Source: an archaeon (GTDB lineage Archaea > Thermoproteota > Nitrososphaeria > Nitrososphaerales > Nitrosopumilaceae). Taken from it: a stretch of DNA of 64,000 nucleotides. The notes under the pieces are model-generated. The model did no database searches and was not told the origin of the DNA. It saw nothing but the letters and a program-made list of their open reading frames with translations. Location: positions 1 to 64,000 of the forward strand of contig JAJRWR010000025.1 of assembly GCA_024276695.1 (NCBI GenBank), read 5' to 3'. Below are positions 53,714 through 63,401 of this stretch, one piece after another (within the stretch, counting starts at the first letter, position 1; every line of letters starts with the position of its first letter). The translations under genes were made by a program, and so were the position numbers.

Positions 53714-53902
53714 TTACCACTTGTGTTTGCCCACAAAACACTGCTTGCAGATTTTACTTCCTATTCTGGTCTTCAAGAATGTGATTTGTTTATCAGACAA
53801 TCCTCCATGTTGGATTAGATTGAGCAATTCTTCATCTTTTATGGTTTCAAAGATTTCTTTACAATTACACTCCGAACACTGACAATCAATATTTGAACCC
53901 AA
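53714..53902 (-). CDS. Cys-rich protein, 62 aa
   Basis: Begins MGSNIDCQCSECNCKEIFET: CQC, CSEC, CNC and a late CKQCF give six cysteines, enough for two metal sites. A leucine-rich helix lies between. No family recognised. One of a row of small zinc-type genes between 52.6 and 54.3 kb, all on the minus strand. Confidence 0.65.
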   Translation of the reverse strand: MGSNIDCQCSECNCKEIFETIKDEELLNLIQHGGLSDKQITFLKTRIGSKICKQCFVGKHKW

Positions 53903-53935
53903 TACGGTAATAGTTCAAAACAATCTTAAAAATAA

Positions 53936-54099
53936 TTAATTTTCACTATTCAAATCAGGGTATTCATATTTTGCCAAATCTCCATCTTTAACCAACAACT
54001 GTTACATGTGGTTGGCATATCCTTGATTTCCTCATGTGAGATGGAATGATTTTGGTCACAAATCTTACAGGTAAAATATTCTGTAATCAACTCTGACAT
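53936..54099 (-). pseudogene. Small zinc-ribbon gene with one-base frameshift
   Basis: ATG at 54099: MSELITEYFTCKICDQNHSI, then CNSC, and the frame runs to TGA at 53950. In the other frame the same region continues VKDGDLAKYEYPDLNSEN to TAA at 53936, which is more protein-like than the tail in the first frame. Adding one base near 53994-53999 gives CNSC-LVKDGDLAKYEYPD. Two CxxC pairs form a zinc ribbon. Confidence 0.5.
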
Positions 54100-54147
54100 G
54101 CGTAAATTTTAAGATTATAGCATTAAAGCATCACTACACAATACCAT

Positions 54148-54333
54148 CTAGATCCCAAATGATCTGGATTTTTTTTCACATTTTGGACAATTCAGTCCTC
54201 TTGTCTCAAGACCGCATTTTTTACAATACACATCGATTCCTGCCACCTCTCGTGGGCTAGTCCTTGATATTTTTACAATCAGAATTAATACAATCAAAAT
54301 CCCTATTGCAATTCCAATGTATGCAAGTACCAT
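54148..54333 (-). CDS. Membrane-anchored zinc-ribbon protein, 61 aa
   Basis: An N-terminal membrane helix (VLAYIGIAIGILIVLILIV) followed by YCKKCGLETRGLNCPKC, a zinc ribbon exposed to the cytoplasm, and a basic tail. ATG at 54333. No known function. Confidence 0.7.
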   Translation of the reverse strand: MVLAYIGIAIGILIVLILIVKISRTSPREVAGIDVYCKKCGLETRGLNCPKCEKKSRSFGI

Positions 54334-54368
54334 ACATACAGTAGTGATTCATATCATAAAAATCAATT

Positions 54369-54587
54369 TTATACTGTCAAAACATACTGGTTTGCCAAAA
54401 TTTTCTTAATATCTTCCAAGTATTGCCGTTTTGTGCTGCCAACAAATCTCCATCGTGACTCCATTTCATCTTCTAAAATTTCATAAACCAAATCAATTTC
54501 TTTATCTGCATCAAGTTCTCTTTTTACAACAATCATTAGTTCCTGTAATCGCAGTTTTTTTCTCCACGTGTGAACACAATCTATCAT
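54369..54587 (-). CDS. Hypothetical protein, 72 aa
   Basis: MIDCVHTWRKKLRLQELMIV with an acidic middle (EIDLVYEILEDEMESRW) and a helix-rich end. No cysteine pair and no membrane helix. Reading frame composition looks coding. Same strand as its neighbours. No family recognised. Confidence 0.55.
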   Translation of the reverse strand: MIDCVHTWRKKLRLQELMIVVKRELDADKEIDLVYEILEDEMESRWRFVGSTKRQYLEDIKKILANQYVLTV

Positions 54588-54646
54588 AATCTTTCTTTGA
54601 ATTATACCCTAAAAGGATCACTATACATTGAAACTATCTTACATGT

Positions 54647-55366
54647 TCAGACAGAAATATCTTTTCCAGGAACTAACTTGTTTATTTTTGGAATGTCGTG
54701 AATTTCTAGTATTTCTAAATATTTTATCTGCTCTGAAACTAATTCTGAATTACCAAATGAAATTAAAATTCTATCGTTATGTCTTATTTCATATAGATTG
54801 ATGTTTGAATTAGATCTCCCATTTACTAAAAATGTCATAGAATTATCTTTATCAGTACAGTATTGACTTGCACCTGATTCATAGTTTAATCCAATACAGT
54901 CTGATGTTATCTTTAGTCCAAATGATGCAAACAACATATCCAATGGAACATCAGTTGCATGCTTGTGAATTAGATACGGATTATCATTTTCAAAATGAAT
55001 GTATTTGCTTTGAATCTGAAACTGTGGATGCGAAAAATCTATCTTATCTCCGTTCACAAAGACTACTAATGCTGCATGTGCATGTTCACTTCCAAACTGT
55101 CCAACCCCATAGTGCTTTGCCATCTTCTCTTCCAGTGTTTTAAATGCAGTATTATCAAGAATCTGTGAATCAATCTCACTCTGATTTAGAAAATAATACG
55201 AAAATATTCCTGCAGTCACTAGCATAAAGGCTATTCCAAATATGACAAGTGATCTACCTTTTGATTTTGATTCTATTTCAGGTTCAAAATATGCAAAATT
55301 GCTCTCCTCCATTCTTCCTGAAAGGCTAAAATCAGAATCCTCTTTAGGCAAAACCTTCTCGGTCAA
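54647..55366 (-). CDS. Single-helix anchored protein with His-rich extracellular domain
   Basis: 239 residues. A cytoplasmic N-terminus, a membrane helix (LVIFGIAFMLVTAGIFSYYF, about 37-57) and an outer domain with GSEHAHAALVVFVNGD, YIHFENDN, LIHKHATDVPLDMLF. The His pairs HAH and HKH may bind metal. Two Cys in SDCIGLNYESGASQYC could form a disulfide. A conserved-looking protein, but I know no function. Confidence 0.7.
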   Translation of the reverse strand: MTEKVLPKEDSDFSLSGRMEESNFAYFEPEIESKSKGRSLVIFGIAFMLVTAGIFSYYFLNQSEIDSQILDNTAFKTLEEKMAKHYGVGQFGSEHAHAALVVFVNGDKIDFSHPQFQIQSKYIHFENDNPYLIHKHATDVPLDMLFASFGLKITSDCIGLNYESGASQYCTDKDNSMTFLVNGRSNSNINLYEIRHNDRILISFGNSELVSEQIKYLEILEIHDIPKINKLVPGKDISV

Positions 55367-55414
55367 ACAGTATTCTTTATTGTTTTATCGTATAAATTTC
55401 CATGTCTAGAATTT

Positions 55415-56404
55415 CTATCTATATTCCCCACCACAATCACCAATAACATCAAAGAGGTCATTGGCTTTTACAGTGACATTATTAATTGATGAAATATCAT
55501 GTGAATCCAATTTTACATTAAACATTTGAGAATTATTCTCTCTGTGTTCAGCAATACCAAGTCTTGCACCAATAATTACTCCAGCAACTTGTGGTCTGTC
55601 CAATACGAATCGTGTTGCAACATTAGCAATACTGCAGTGGTGTTTTTGTGCTATATCGTTTAGTACAGATAATAATTCCTGGAATAACTGCCATCCGCCC
55701 CATAAATCTATCATGTTTTTGTATTTTTGAAGACTAGATGTAGTAAGATCACCTCTGTGTGGCTCATCAACACCCAGGTATTTCTCAGAGAAAAATCCCC
55801 CAAGTAAGGTTCCATAAGATAGAATCTTCATTTCATGTTTTATAAAAAATGGTGCCATCAATTTATCTGGTCTTTGATCCAAAATAGAATACTGAACTTG
55901 GTTTGATACTAGATCATATCCATGTTCTTTCATGATTTTCACTCTTTCTGTATCAAAATTGGTTAACCCGATGTGTTTAATTTTATTCTCGCTTTGTAAT
56001 TTTGATAAATTGTTTAGTGCATCAAGATAACTTGCATCATTGTAATCCCACCAGTGAAATTGGAGCAAATCAATACAGTCTGTATCCATTTTTCGCAATG
56101 ACTGATCGATATAGTGAGTTACTATACTATTACTCATTGGACCTGTATTCGGAACAAATTTTGTTAGTGCTTGAAATTTTCCCACACTACCTGTTTTTCT
56201 TCTAAACTCACCAATCAAGGACTCTGCAGGACCGTAAATGTCTGCCAAATCCCACGTTGTAAATCCTGAACTCTGATATTTTTCCATATCATTAACTGCA
56301 GATTCTGAATCAATCTGGCCATGACCTCCAGCAACTTGCCACATCCCGTTAAGAATTCTACAAATCTCCAAATCTTTACCGAGAACAGTCTTCTCAATTG
56401 ACAT
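55415..56404 (-). CDS. Aldo/keto reductase
   Basis: About 329 residues. The catalytic tetrad is visible: Asp and Tyr in WDLADIYGPAESLIGE, Lys in QALTKFVPN, His in LLQFHWWDY; VIIGARLG near the end binds NADPH. I place the start at ATG 56404 (MSIEKTVLGKDLEI); the longer frame to 56512 would overlap the divergent HD gene. Physiological substrate not evident. Confidence 0.9.
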   Translation of the reverse strand: MSIEKTVLGKDLEICRILNGMWQVAGGHGQIDSESAVNDMEKYQSSGFTTWDLADIYGPAESLIGEFRRKTGSVGKFQALTKFVPNTGPMSNSIVTHYIDQSLRKMDTDCIDLLQFHWWDYNDASYLDALNNLSKLQSENKIKHIGLTNFDTERVKIMKEHGYDLVSNQVQYSILDQRPDKLMAPFFIKHEMKILSYGTLLGGFFSEKYLGVDEPHRGDLTTSSLQKYKNMIDLWGGWQLFQELLSVLNDIAQKHHCSIANVATRFVLDRPQVAGVIIGARLGIAEHRENNSQMFNVKLDSHDISSINNVTVKANDLFDVIGDCGGEYR

Positions 56405-56478
56405 GTTAGAATACAATTTTTCTTTGGAATATAGTTTACTTGGATAATATTGAGTGATACATTCACAGTTGTAGGATT

Positions 56479-57036
56479 TTGGATCTAGTAAAAAGTGCTG
56501 AATTATTTGCAAAAAACAAGCATGCTGGACAGTTCAGACCAGATGGCACCACACCCTATTCAAAACATCTTGATGATGTCGTAAACAGACTCAAAAGTTT
56601 GGGTGTAATTGATGAGCAGATATTTTGTGCAGGGTGGCTCCATGATACAATAGAGAAAACTGAAACTACTTTTGATGATTTGTATGAACAGTTTGAAAGT
56701 GAAATTGCAGTACTGGTTTCTTCTTTATCAAAAGACATGACATTGACTAGAAAAAGGAGAGAGAAAGCATATGTAGTTCAACTCAAAGAATCATCATTTA
56801 GTGCAAAACTAATCAAGCTCTGTGATATTTCTGCAAATTTGAGTTCTCTAAAAAACTATGAAGCATCAAAATCAAAGAAACTACGACTGATAAAACAACA
56901 AAGATACTATCTCAGTATTATCAAAAATGATCTCATAGGAAATCCAAACTATCCCTATGTACAGTCACTTATAGAAAGTGCCAATGTAATTTTTGTAAAG
57001 TTTGGCCAGAGACCAATATCAATCCAATCAAAATAA
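56479..57036 (+). CDS. HD-domain hydrolase (RelA/SpoT hydrolase-like)
   Basis: 185 residues from TTG 56479. FAKNKHAGQFRPDGTTPYSK followed by H, and AGWLHDTIEKTETT, are the His/HD metal-binding motifs of the (p)ppGpp hydrolase/MESH1 type; KLCDISANLSSL is the third. No synthetase domain, so a hydrolase only. Substrate in archaea uncertain. Confidence 0.85.
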   Translation: MDLVKSAELFAKNKHAGQFRPDGTTPYSKHLDDVVNRLKSLGVIDEQIFCAGWLHDTIEKTETTFDDLYEQFESEIAVLVSSLSKDMTLTRKRREKAYVVQLKESSFSAKLIKLCDISANLSSLKNYEASKSKKLRLIKQQRYYLSIIKNDLIGNPNYPYVQSLIESANVIFVKFGQRPISIQSK

Positions 57037-57089
57037 TTAGTCTCAAATCATTTCAATAATCTTAAATTCACAAATTTCATACAAAATAT

Positions 57090-57431
57090 ATGACTGAAAG
57101 CAATAATTTTGAAATTCTAGATAAACTAAACAACAAATATTTCACAGAACTAGAGACTTCAGTTCCACACATACAACAAACATTATTCGATTTACAAAAT
57201 GAATGCTACAAGTCATGGAGAAATACAATCACTGCAAATACTTCACTTTACAAAGAATTCCTATCCAATTCTGGATATGGGTTTCCTAAAAGTGCACAAG
57301 ATATTGTAGAATCCCTAAGTGCAGAGGCACTCAAATATAGATCCATATGCAATAAACTTGCTATCTCTAACATTGAATCAGTAAAGAACACTGCAAAAAC
57401 ATGTAATGATAACGCTGATGTATTTATATAA
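57090..57431 (+). CDS. Helical protein, phasin-like
   Basis: 113 residues, nearly all helical and amphipathic: LDKLNNKYFTELETSVPHIQ and NECYKSWRNTITANTSLY. This resembles phasins, which coat polyhydroxyalkanoate granules, and Thaumarchaeota have PHA synthase genes; but the match is one of style, not of a diagnostic motif. ATG at 57090. Confidence 0.55.
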   Translation: MTESNNFEILDKLNNKYFTELETSVPHIQQTLFDLQNECYKSWRNTITANTSLYKEFLSNSGYGFPKSAQDIVESLSAEALKYRSICNKLAISNIESVKNTAKTCNDNADVFI

Positions 57432-57484
57432 TTAAACAGAAAGATAATGCACTATTGGCTATCAACGTTATCTCCAAAAAGAAA

Positions 57485-57589
57485 TTAATCTAATATTACA
57501 ACAGCAATAATTGCTATTACACCTATAATCATAGCAAAAATTGCTTGCTTACTTTTTTTGCTCCATCCTTTTTTTATGGTTACTTTCAT
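57485..57589 (-). CDS. One-helix micropeptide, 34 aa
   Basis: ATG at 57589: MKVTIKKGWSKKSKQAIFAM then a hydrophobic run to VVILD. A strongly basic N-terminus and one membrane helix. Similar in design to 53587-53673. Function unknown. Confidence 0.45.
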   Translation of the reverse strand: MKVTIKKGWSKKSKQAIFAMIIGVIAIIAVVILD

Positions 57590-57680
57590 GATATATTCTT
57601 CAAATTTTTTGTATTCATTTATGCCTATTGCTAGTTATCACAGAAATATCTAAATCACTACTCTTCAACATCTAATTATC

Positions 57681-58964
57681 TTGGAACTGCCACGTGGAAT
57701 GAAAGACTTTGAAGGTGAAGAAAACGCAAACATTGAACACATTAGGAATCATTTCAAGAAACTGTCAAATTTGTATGGATTTTCATTTATGGATCCATCT
57801 CCAATTGAATTATTATCAACTTTAGAGACAAAGTCTGGTCCTGGAATTCGTGATGAGATTTACTATTTCAAAGATAAAGGAGATAGAGAAGTAGCATTAC
57901 GTTTTGATTTTACAATGGGACTAACAAGATATGTCTCCTCACAAAAATCTATGAAACTACCTGCAAAAATTTCTGCATTTGGTGGGGTATTCCGATATGA
58001 TGAGCCACAAAAGGGGAGATATCGATATTTTCACCAATGGGATATTGAAGTTTATGGTAAAGCTAGCCTAGAATCAGAAGCCGAAATCATAGAAATAACA
58101 TCCAGATTATTTGATTCCTTGTTACTCAAAGACATTACAATTGATGTCAATCACCGAAATCTTGTAGAATCTTACATCAACAAAGTCTTTGATTCTAAAG
58201 AACCAAAACTAGTTACAGATATTTTGCGTGCAGTGGATAAAATTGCAAAAAAATCTAAAGAGCAAATCTTAACCGAATTTCAAGAAAAGGGATATGAAAC
58301 AGAAAAGTTAGAAAAAATTCTAGAATTCTCACAAATCAAAGGAACAATTTCTGAAGTGGAAAAAATATTTGACACAACGCAACTAGAATCTTGGGATGAA
58401 CTAAAAGCACTAGTTGATTCACTAGAGAATAGAGGAGTTTCAAATGTTAGAATTAATTTCGGTATTGTTAGAGGGCTAGACTATTATTCAGGAATTGTCT
58501 TTGAAGTATTTGATAAAAATTCAAAACTTGGTGCATTAGCTGGTGGAGGTAGATACGATACACTGCCCAGAGCATTCAACAGAGAAGATATTGGTGCAAC
58601 AGGAGTTGCCGGCGGTGTTGAAAGAATCATTCTAACTATGCAAGAGCAAAAAATAATTGCAGAAACTAAACAAAACAGAGTTGCAGTACTATACATCAAT
58701 GAAGAAATGCAAAAAGTAGCTCATTCAATTACATCATTGCTTAGACTAAATAATATTCCAACTGATATTGATTTGGCAGGACGTAACATGAAAAAACAAA
58801 TGGATATTGCAACAAATGCAACATTTGCAATCATTGTTGGTCCACAATAACTAGAAAATGGAAATGTGGTTCTCAAAGACATGATAAATGGAACTGAAGG
58901 AATCATCTCCCTAGAAAAACTAACTGAAGATCCAAAATCTATTCTTAATTTAGAAAAGCTCTAG
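57681..58964 (+). pseudogene. hisS: Histidyl-tRNA synthetase with in-frame TAA near the end
   Basis: Class II synthetase. TTG start MELPRGMKDFEGEE, motif 2 FGGVFRYDEPQKGRYRYFHQ, the histidine motif RGLDYYSGIVFEV and motif 3 AGGGRYD are intact. TAA at 58848-58850 follows NATFAIIVGPQ; the same frame then continues LENGNVVLKDMINGTEGI to TAG at 58962-58964, completing the anticodon-binding domain (37 more residues). hisS is essential, so this is likely a base error, an extremely recent mutation or real readthrough. The restored gene overlaps the convergent aIF6 gene by 20 bases. Confidence 0.9.
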
Positions 58965-59610
58965 TTAACATCATTATTTCTGGACCACTAGTCAAAGAAC
59001 CTACAACTACACAGTGGTCATTGACCAATATGCCTGATGATACATATGGAATACCATTGTTGATTGAACTCTGCTCAATTTTTACGCCTAATACATTAGC
59101 TATGGTCTTCATGTCTTCTTCATCTGCTTCTGGATGAATAGCAGCCCCTGAATTATTTGCAATAAGAACAACTCCTGTTTGGTTAAACCCTGCAATTTTT
59201 TTCTGAATTACTTCGACTCCCAGAACATCTGAAATTGTTTGACAGTCTTGTTTTGATAACCATGGAGATACAACTGCCCCTTTATCATTTGCACAGATTA
59301 CATTTCCTAGTGCATTAAATTTAGTATCTAAAACTTCAACTTCTAAATCAGTTTCTGCTTTTAGATAATCATATTCATTTTGGTAAGCAGTATTTGGAAG
59401 TAAAAATCCTTTATTATTCATAACTGACAATGCCCCAATCAATCTGGTATTTGCAATTGCTGTATGATGAACTTCAATATTTAGATATTCTGCAAGTTTA
59501 TCAGCTTTGGTTTGAGCAAATCCCATTGGGACTAGTCCAATACTATCGTTGACAGTAATGTAAACTCCAAGGTTTGGTCCCCGATACACATCATACTTGA
59601 TAATATCCAT
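58945..59610 (-). CDS. eif6: Translation initiation factor aIF6
   Basis: 221 residues of the five-fold quasi-symmetric IF6 fold; PNLGVYITVNDSIGLVPMGF, NTRLIGALSVMNNKGFLLPN and KIAGFNQTGVVLIANNSGAA are repeats of its characteristic modules. It prevents premature subunit joining. ATG 59610. Its upstream region includes a palindrome shared with the first ferredoxin gene. Confidence 0.95.
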   Translation of the reverse strand: MDIIKYDVYRGPNLGVYITVNDSIGLVPMGFAQTKADKLAEYLNIEVHHTAIANTRLIGALSVMNNKGFLLPNTAYQNEYDYLKAETDLEVEVLDTKFNALGNVICANDKGAVVSPWLSKQDCQTISDVLGVEVIQKKIAGFNQTGVVLIANNSGAAIHPEADEEDMKTIANVLGVKIEQSSINNGIPYVSSGILVNDHCVVVGSLTSGPEIMMLTRAFLN

Positions 59611-59644
59611 ATCCAGAGAATTGATCTTTGATCGTTATGAACGT

Positions 59645-59659
59645 AAGGAAATTTTCCTT
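59645..59659. promoter_or_regulatory. Palindrome between aIF6 and ferredoxin
   Basis: AAGGAAA-T-TTTCCTT has perfect seven-base arms, located between divergent starts at 59610 and 59739. The position 50-60 bases before the ferredoxin TATA box allows a regulatory role. Confidence 0.35.
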
Positions 59660-59702
59660 CCTAACTGATCGACTATCTACTTATCTATTCATTATACATC
59701 TA

Positions 59703-59719
59703 TCTAGCTTTAAATAATA
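59703..59719 (+). promoter_or_regulatory. Promoter of the first ferredoxin gene
   Basis: TCTAGCTTTAAATAATA contains a TATA box (TTTAAATA at 59709-59716) centred about 26 bases before ATG 59739. The same 17 bases occur upstream of the second ferredoxin gene. Confidence 0.65.
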
Positions 59720-59720
59720 A

Positions 59721-60248
<528 letters not shown>

Positions 60249-60318
60249 TTGTAAGTGTCTTAAACCTAGAAATTTTTGATTTTTATATTATTTTTTAATT
60301 TAGTCCCAACTAATTTTC

Positions 60319-60335
60319 TCTAGCTTTAAATAATA
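60319..60335 (+). promoter_or_regulatory. Promoter of the second ferredoxin gene
   Basis: TCTAGCTTTAAATAATA, identical to 59703-59719, with its TATA box centred about 26 bases before ATG 60354. Duplicated with the gene. Confidence 0.65.
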
Positions 60336-60353
60336 TTCTACAAATATGGTATT

Positions 60354-60902
60354 ATGGTAGATCTACAAATTCCTGAAGACTTTTGTCATAATGACGTAAA
60401 GCCAAAAGGAAAAACAAGTCATGCCGATGGTGAAAATCTACATTTTATCTGGGGTGACGGAAGATCCGATGGTGCAGCATTTTCAAACGACGATGTAAAA
60501 GCAGCCTATGAAGCAAGAGGAGAAGAACAAGTTCCTCTAGGAATTCATGGTACTACAGTTGCAGTCGATTGGGATTCTTGTGTTGCAGCCGGTTCATGCA
60601 TGAGTGTATGTCCTGTTCAAACCTTCCAATGGTACAGAACCGAAAAAGATATTCCTGCGGCATCTTGCTTGGGTGAAACTTTTGAAGGTACTGGTAAAAC
60701 AGAACAAGATGAAAGATTAGATTATACAGACAAATCACAACCAATCAGAGAACATGATTGTACGATTTGTATGGCATGTCAAGAAATCTGTCCTGAAGGA
60801 GCTATTCGAATTGAAGCATCAAACCTAGAATGGCACGAGAAGGCAGCAGGAACATATGTTAAAATGCCATCAAGTGGTGGCGGACCTCACGCACACGATT
60901 AA
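60354..60902 (+). CDS. Di-cluster ferredoxin, paralogue
   Basis: 182 residues. Fe-S sites CVAAGSCMSVCPVQTFQWY and CTICMACQEICPEGAIRIEA. About the same N-terminal extension as the first ferredoxin, and a longer C-terminus with a His-containing end (GGGPHAHD). Stretches such as EEQVPLG and [11 protein letters not shown] are almost identical in both, so a tandem duplication is clear. Confidence 0.93.
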   Translation: MVDLQIPEDFCHNDVKPKGKTSHADGENLHFIWGDGRSDGAAFSNDDVKAAYEARGEEQVPLGIHGTTVAVDWDSCVAAGSCMSVCPVQTFQWYRTEKDIPAASCLGETFEGTGKTEQDERLDYTDKSQPIREHDCTICMACQEICPEGAIRIEASNLEWHEKAAGTYVKMPSSGGGPHAHD

Positions 60903-60975
60903 AGAAAATTTTTCTTTTTTCTTATTTTTCTATTTTACATCAACAGATTTTAACCGCTTCTCTCCAAGATTTTTT

Positions 60976-61059
60976 GCAGAGGTCGCCTAGCTCGGTAGGG
61001 CGCGGGCCTTGAGAGCCTGTGTGCGCAAGCATACGGGGGTTCAAATCCCTCTCTCTGCG
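60976..61059 (+). tRNA. tRNA-Ser (anticodon TGA)
   Basis: GCAGAGG pairs with TCTCTGC, with discriminator G typical of archaeal tRNA-Ser. The anticodon loop CTTGAGA (TGA) is in CGGGC/GCCTG arms; there is a long variable arm (TGTGTGCGCAAGCATACG) and a T arm with GGTTCAAATCC. No encoded CCA. A recombinase gene begins 71 bases downstream, so this is a likely integration site. Confidence 0.96.
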
Positions 61060-61129
61060 TTTCTCTTGTTAATGATAACCCGCAATGAACAAAATTTGTT
61101 GCTTAAATTAAATTCAGGATTATGATATC

Positions 61130-62393
61130 ATGATAAAAGTAGATATTCATAATGCAAAAAAGAGAACTGAACGTGCCAAAATAACTCTTTACAAAAAGTT
61201 CTCAGATGATAATGCCAAAATTGTTTGCAGGTTTATGGATAGATTACGACTAGATAACAAGTCATATGGCAGAATTGCAAACTATGCTGAATGTATTGGA
61301 AGAATTTTAGAAATTAACGATAAAAAAAATATCAAAGAATGGACTAGAGAAGAAATTGAATCCATACATAGAACAATAGCGGATTCTGATTATGAAAACT
61401 CTGTCAAAAAAAAAATACTCTCACAGGATTAAAGCGAATATATCATTTTGCAGTTCATGGTGAAATAGCTGACAAAGCAAAGGGAAAAGAGTATAATCCA
61501 TTGGTGGCATGGATTACTCCTGATTCATTTAAAGACAAATATCAGAAAATACAATCAAAAGATCTTCTTACTGATGATGATATACTACAGTTAATTCAGG
61601 CAGCAAAAAGGATGGGTGGAAAATATGTGAAACGAAACATTGCAATCATTTTTGTTTTGTTAGAGGGTGCATATCGTCCAGGCGAGCTTCTTGACATCAT
61701 AATAAGTGGTATAGAATTTGAAAAAGACTTTGTACGGATTCACACAACAGGAAAAACAGGACCAAAATCATTGACACTTGTTGCAAGTTTTGAGCCCATC
61801 AAGGAATGGCTTGCAGAACACCCGTATAGTGATGATCCTATGCATTTCTGTTTTATCATGATAATGTAAATGGTTTGATACCCTATCATAGATTCTCAGA
61901 ATTAATAAAAAATACTAGACATATTTCTGGAATCAAAAAAAGAATATGGCCATACCTGTTTAGACACACTTCTCTTACTGAATACAGCAAAAAATTAGGT
62001 AACGTTGCCAAAATTTATGGTAACTGGTCTAGGGACTCTAATATGTTGGCAGTTTATGAACATCTGGCAAATTCTGACCAGGAAGATGCAATTCTAAAAC
62101 TGCATGGTCTCAAAAAAGATGATACCAACAATTCTATCTTGTTCTCAAAATCATGTCCTAATTGTCATATTCAAAACAGTAGTGACAAGTATCATTGTAC
62201 AAGTTGCGGAAAAGAACTCTCAAAAGAACTTGTAAAACTCAAGGAAGGTAAGCGAGAGATGAACAGAAAATCAAAAATCCCTGACTTTGAAAACAAGATC
62301 TCAAAGAAGATAGAGAATCTAAAGTCATTATTTTTAGAACAACAAAAACTCATTTCTAAACTAATAGATGCAAAAACAAAAATCATACAATAA
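61130..62393 (+). pseudogene. Tyrosine recombinase/integrase with zinc finger, two frameshifts
   Basis: Three frames tile one protein: 61130-61432 (N-terminal core-binding domain, NAKIVCRFMDRLRL), 61433-about 61840 (start of catalytic domain, EGAYRPGELLDI with the first Arg and TTGKTGPKSL with Lys), and about 61845-62393 (LFRHTSLTEYS with the second Arg, GNWSRDSNMLAVYEH with the Tyr, then a zinc finger CPNC...CTSC and a coiled coil). The first break is at the A10 run at 61406-61415 (one A missing) and the second near 61840 (one base missing). All catalytic residues remain. Located 71 bases after tRNA-Ser. Confidence 0.85.
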
Positions 62394-62443
62394 AAAAATA
62401 TTGTTTTGTTCTAAACTTATTCTCAAATTCTTGAATTCACACT

Positions 62444-62551
62444 CTATCTTTTGTTTCTAAATATCTTCTTTATTGTTTTTAGTTCTTTTTGAATTTTTTT
62501 AGAATTTTCGTTAATTTGTTTCTCAAGATTCATAATTCTTGTTTGACTCAT
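62444..62551 (-). CDS. Small coiled-coil protein, 35 aa
   Basis: ATG at 62551: MSQTRIMNLEKQINENSKKI and a basic end. A single predicted coiled coil. Convergent with the recombinase gene. Possibly a small accessory gene of the integrated element; no family. Confidence 0.4.
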   Translation of the reverse strand: MSQTRIMNLEKQINENSKKIQKELKTIKKIFRNKR

Positions 62552-62633
62552 ATGATATTATATTGAAATACATTAAAGCATCATTTACATGAGAGAAAAT
62601 AAACTCGTAGACATCTAATGTAAGGATTATTTC

Positions 62634-62858
62634 TTAGATTCTTTTTACTTGTTGTAATATCATTAATTTTTGCCTGGTCTGTGTGCCTTTGGGTTTTGTT
62701 CTCAAAACATAACTACAACAAGGACAATTCTTGCCATCCCAGTTTATGAAAATATCACAAACAGTACATCTCTTTTGTCCTTTGCCATATCTACTGTTTT
62801 GCCCAAATGGCTTACTTGCCTTGTATCTAGTGCATATTCCCTTCATCTCTGGAGTCAC
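62634..62858 (-). CDS. CPCC-type zinc-ribbon protein
   Basis: 74 residues from GTG 62858 or ATG 62846 (MKGICTRYKASKPFGQNSRY). CTVC and CPCC pairs in RCTVCDIFINWDGKNCPCCS followed by VLRTKPKG; this repeats the layout of the 48812-49003 protein. Possible DNA-binding accessory protein. Function unknown. Confidence 0.75.
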   Translation of the reverse strand: MTPEMKGICTRYKASKPFGQNSRYGKGQKRCTVCDIFINWDGKNCPCCSYVLRTKPKGTQTRQKLMILQQVKRI

Positions 62859-62874
62859 ATATTACAAAAATCGA

Positions 62875-62976
62875 GTGAACATACATTCAGAGTTTTTAGA
62901 TGAACTACAATGGAAGAAAGGTGAGAAACTGTACATATCAATTAGAAATCATAAGTTAGTTATTGAAAAAGTGTGA
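62875..62976 (+). CDS. AbrB/SpoVT-like short protein
   Basis: 33 residues from GTG 62875: NIHSEFLDELQWKKGEKLYI followed by SIRNHKLVIEKV. This is the second half of the AbrB swapped-hairpin fold (LGWKKGD-x-L-x-I pattern). The first strands may be absent, or be encoded with an unusual start further upstream in the same open frame. Divergent from the zinc-ribbon gene. AbrB proteins are antitoxins or regulators. Confidence 0.4.
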   Translation: MNIHSEFLDELQWKKGEKLYISIRNHKLVIEKV

Positions 62977-63107
62977 ATTATTTCATTTATGTCACTAAAT
63001 CATTTTATTATGTTTGATATTCACTATTTTTGAAATGGTCTGCAAGACTCCAGAGATGATGACGAGGAAGAAAAAAAGAAGAATTAGAATCTCCAGCATT
63101 TCTAAAT

Positions 63108-63401
63108 ATGATACAACAAACCATAGTTCGTATATTTAATATCGACAAAACATTGGCCAATACTGCAATAGAAGAAGCACAGATACATTCCAATAATGAA
63201 AAATCTGAAGAAAAAATCACCAAAGCATTAGAAGAAATGCAAAAAGCTAAAGAAGAGCTAGAGAAAAAACGTCCTGATAACGTCATTAGCAAATACAAAA
63301 ATGCTTGGCAGCATGCACAACAGGCAATGAAGCACAACTTTGATGAAGACGAGGATGACGAAAACGAAGAAGACGATGAAGATAACAATGAAGAAGACTA
63401 G
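63108..63401 (+). CDS. Acidic helical protein, 97 aa
   Basis: MIQQTIVRIFNIDKTLANTA opens a helical region with LEEMQKAKEELEKK and KNAWQHAQQAMK, ending in a tail of almost only Asp and Glu (about 20 residues). Related sequences in this lineage, as far as I know, have a signal peptide; here none is present, so the N-terminus may be lost. Function unknown. Confidence 0.6.
   Translation: MIQQTIVRIFNIDKTLANTAIEEAQIHSNNEKSEEKITKALEEMQKAKEELEKKRPDNVISKYKNAWQHAQQAMKHNFDEDEDDENEEDDEDNNEED

Noticed and set aside
8584-58850. Reassigned stop codon or Pyl/Sec decoding as explanation for in-frame stops
   Set aside because: Both TAA and TAG (and TGA in the AIM24 remnant) are involved, while neighbouring genes end normally at the same codons. 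No suppressor tRNA or Pyl gene is visible in the window.
62731-62976. 81-residue plus-strand ORF over the zinc-ribbon gene
   Set aside because: Its first 45 residues are antisense of the zinc-ribbon gene; only the last 33 residues look like a protein (AbrB-like) and were kept.
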